From NCBI GenBank assembly GCA_004321715.1, contig SGYN01000005.1, positions 20,066 to 84,065 of the forward strand: 64,000 nt of DNA. The letters run 5' to 3'. This document shows positions 62,901 through 64,000 of the stretch, in pieces. The number at the start of each line of letters is the position of its first letter. Position 1 is the stretch's first letter. Made by a program: the position numbers and the translations under genes. The notes beneath the pieces are model-generated. The model was given only the letters and a program-made list of their open reading frames with translations. It was not told the DNA's origin and made no database searches. The DNA is from a bacterium. GTDB lineage: Bacteria > Fidelibacterota > Marinisomatia > Marinisomatales > TCS55.

Positions 62901-64000
62901 GTTATTTACTGATGGGTCTGGAGCAAAAGTAATGGATGGTGCAAGTGCATCAAAAAGATTAAATGTTCTTGCATTTGTATTTACATCCATTGGGTTACCA
63001 AAGTCATCAAATACCTGATTTGCTTTTGGTCGAACAGTAATAAACTCTGTTCCATCAGGGTTATCATCAAACTGTAGTGTCATTCGCACAGTCAATTCCC
63101 CGCCATTTAACGTTGTTCCAATTTCAGAAGTCATACCAGTTATATTACCAGTCGTCGCATTTCCATCAACAAAATTACTTATTTCAATATCTGAACTGTT
63201 TAAACCTCCGGTCCCACTTTCATTTGTATAAACACCCTCATTAAACGAAAGATATAGAAATGTGTTGTTTTCTTCTAATAGGCTATCTGTTACGACACCA
63301 GCAGTAACATCATTTACTATTAATTCTTTATTGTTTTCCGGCAATGCATTATTTCCAAAATCTTCAAAGGTGTTTGCTGCATAGGTAACCATTATTGTTC
63401 TTCGCTCATCTAAATTAGTATCTGGATTAAGAGTGAATTGTTGATCATCAGTATCTACGGAAGCAACAAAATCTATAGAGCTAGTCCCTGTATCCGCATA
63501 AGCCAGCGTAAATAGATTTTGAATATTAGTATTATCCACATTCGTATTATTTATTAGCCTGATTGGTTCATTAAATTGAATAACAACATTTTGAGATGGA
63601 TTAATTGTGTCATTTACCGGGATAAAATTTGCGATAGGAGGATAATAATCAGTTAGATTAGCTACAACTGATGAACTTCTAGAAAGACCAATACCAAATT
63701 CATTGAAAATTGAATTTCTATTTACGGGTCTTATTGTTAGTGTTTCTACACCACTTGATTGTCCATTTGGTGTAACTGCAATATTAATTCTTATAGTATC
63801 TTCGCCACCAACTACGCCTTCACCATTATTATTCGTTATATTAGAAATTTCTACATTGGTAGCATTTCCTCCATTTTGTAAAAAATCAATTTCTAAATCA
63901 TTAATTTGAACTCCCCCTGTACCATTTGAATTAGTAAAAATTGGATCAGTAAATACGACTTCAATATAACTATCATCGCTGGCTATATAAGAAGTGTCTA
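59988..64000 (-). CDS. Giant Ig-like-repeat T9SS protein with dockerin-like module, 5' end outside window
   Basis: The minus-strand frame is open through to the right edge of the window, so the start lies beyond it; the visible part is about 1337 codons. At least nine Ig-like modules of about 100-125 residues are visible. Six are of one type with FSEGVYTNDxGTG, NNGNA and GGE motifs; three are of another, SbsA/Big_5-like type with FNEPIRL. Then come a dockerin-like region (GDYDTSGRIDIEDLTRFVTF), a cohesin-like domain (GQLYIKYDPGKGNVHL) and a canonical T9SS type A tail (KQNYPNPFNHRTTISYGVP; KKMILLK). A stalk-like surface adhesin is the likeliest role. The frame is intact and needs no frameshift. 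Confidence 0.85.
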   Translation of the reverse strand, partial: DTSYIASDDSYIEVVFTDPIFTNSNGTGGVQINDLEIDFLQNGGNATNVEISNITNNNGEGVVGGEDTIRINIAVTPNGQSSGVETLTIRPVNRNSIFNEFGIGLSRSSSVVANLTDYYPPIANFIPVNDTINPSQNVVIQFNEPIRLINNTNVDNTNIQNLFTLAYADTGTSSIDFVASVDTDDQQFTLNPDTNLDERRTIMVTYAANTFEDFGNNALPENNKELIVNDVTAGVVTDSLLEENNTFLYLSFNEGVYTNESGTGGLNSSDIEISNFVDGNATTGNITGMTSEIGTTLNGGELTVRMTLQFDDNPDGTEFITVRPKANQVFDDFGNPMDVNTNARTFNLFDALAPSITFAPDPSVNNGLIVPNEQFTITASEPIRLLNDSTITNVDLNNFISIAYTDGDEGTITFSASIDNNVITIIPSSALMEMRELRITLSNGIEDLANNQIENYDANYTVQDISPPVINTASSSISPSNAFIILSFSESVYTNDDGTGSLELSDFSLDFSDNGGNATGVVMVDLQRPGPSGPLLGGEDSIWVYLTVDGTPSGEETFTIITNGNEAIFDGGGNPLAFPNNSTSDITLNPYPRLTGNSLENNNIYVELEFSEGVFSASDTSSGVEVTDFDISFNQNNGNANDAVISSLTKTNGSPLSGNESTIRATLNISSPPPSGVETIQITPANAYAICNSLGNRLSVSECTVNLTLIDRLVPTINEVNIIADSIVTITSSEEMYNAVGATGAIGTNHFQATVYTNNGNASEATIVNITNDDQDPLLGGEKIVRIGFVTDLLPSGIEEMTISPAGPAYPIYDPKNNQMPINTISARVSLPDRLPPIIVSESAVIAVDNSYVEFSLTEGVYGTYEVTNPVDPNDFEIVFIQNNGNASSASVDLITNENQFPVVGGEKILRCYLSFDAAPSGHEQLYLRATNGNSVFDLAGNSLRAEQVTDTLKLSDQLVPTVSSISIPHGSSISSSTDQPINITFSEPVQSFDYTISARHYNSLSWDTTESSNANEFQLTLNKPMASLDTITITIKGLTDSAGLEAVDFSYEFYTPALGDYDTSGRIDIEDLTRFVTFWLADSEAIFNGLGPTTGQLPHFVPYLDHQYDLDDGMTFIRMWSWSINKFGFEPLDVLHIGSPLDWNDFTEEIPTEAISGQLYIKYDPGKGNVHLNHTSFGPQNLTLLKNSNENGEILLEFGMLKPDDIKRIIKINASVDEPTDATVIYKFFDKSKTVIASGLQKIQLLIPTDYILKQNYPNPFNHRTTISYGVPEKSFVNIDIFDIKGRLVESLVSHEHENGFYQQNWNGRNIASGLYFIKLSTGKRILTKKMILLK

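Noticed and set aside
1..64000. tRNA, rRNA, insertion sequences, phage genes or attachment sites
   Set aside because: Gaps between genes are short and none shows a cloverleaf, transposase, integrase or terminal inverted repeats.

Overview
The window is AT-rich and densely coded, with no rRNA or tRNA gene. It looks like chromosome of a free-living, probably marine, bacterium of the FCB superphylum; a Marinimicrobia (Neomarinimicrobiota)-type lineage is the best guess, but no marker gene here proves it. The main evidence is type IX secretion (T9SS). Five proteins end in a canonical type A sorting domain (core QNYPNPFNP, tail KKMxLxK), two more end in a related tail, and there is a PorV/PorQ-family outer-membrane protein. 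Two TonB-dependent receptors carry the N-terminal carboxypeptidase-regulatory domain typical of FCB receptors.

Layout. 1-5.7 kb: two T9SS surface proteins built from beta-helix, cohesin-like, PKD, dockerin-like, PA14 and LamG modules, closed by a strong terminator. 5.8-13.5 kb: MscS channel, CPBP protease, cupin, NUDIX, a TonB receptor with a small DUF6370-like lipoprotein, and an enoyl-CoA hydratase. 13.5-21.5 kb: arabinose-5-phosphate isomerase, a sodium:solute symporter, an unknown protein, DUF3147, then a transglutaminase / ABC ATPase / ABC membrane-protein operon. 21.6-21.8 kb: a non-coding stretch with a structured-RNA candidate and terminator. 21.85-26.4 kb: umuDC, a MORN lipoprotein, SCO and YHYH proteins. 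26.4-28.9 kb: fatty acid hydroxylase, a DUF1479 remnant and a neutral-ceramidase-like lipoprotein. 28.9-33.8 kb: a giant MORN-repeat protein, a sugar isomerase-like protein and a cold-shock protein. 33.8-36.8 kb (minus): M48 protease, esterase, two small proteins and an MBL hydrolase. 36.9-40.1 kb: small envelope proteins, FKBP, GNAT and quinone oxidoreductase. 40.2-47.1 kb: a symporter with an unusual inserted domain, PAP2 phosphatase, esterase, ChbG/YdjC deacetylase, a second ceramidase-like protein and DUF998. 47.2-58.1 kb (minus): a six-gene operon of TonB receptor, T9SS-type protein, PorV/Q, glycerophosphodiesterase, third ceramidase-like protein and a paralogue of the T9SS-type protein. 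58.2-64 kb (minus): a T9SS protein, a small barrel-like protein and a giant Ig-repeat T9SS protein running off the window.

How the genes may work together. The recurring theme is envelope and lipid chemistry. Three divergent members of the neutral/alkaline ceramidase N-terminal family (PF04734) sit in three gene neighbourhoods with other lipid or acyl enzymes (fatty acid hydroxylase; PAP2 phosphatase, esterase and deacetylase; glycerophosphodiesterase with a TonB receptor and PorV/Q). The six-gene minus-strand operon is the best candidate for a coherent undescribed system: outer-membrane capture and extracytoplasmic breakdown of a polar lipid or other amide/phosphodiester substrate. Two other candidates for novelty are the structured RNA near 21.65 kb, which carries a 13-base match to the complement of the 16S rRNA 3' tail and competing hairpins, and the symporter whose external loop holds a truncated receiver-like domain.
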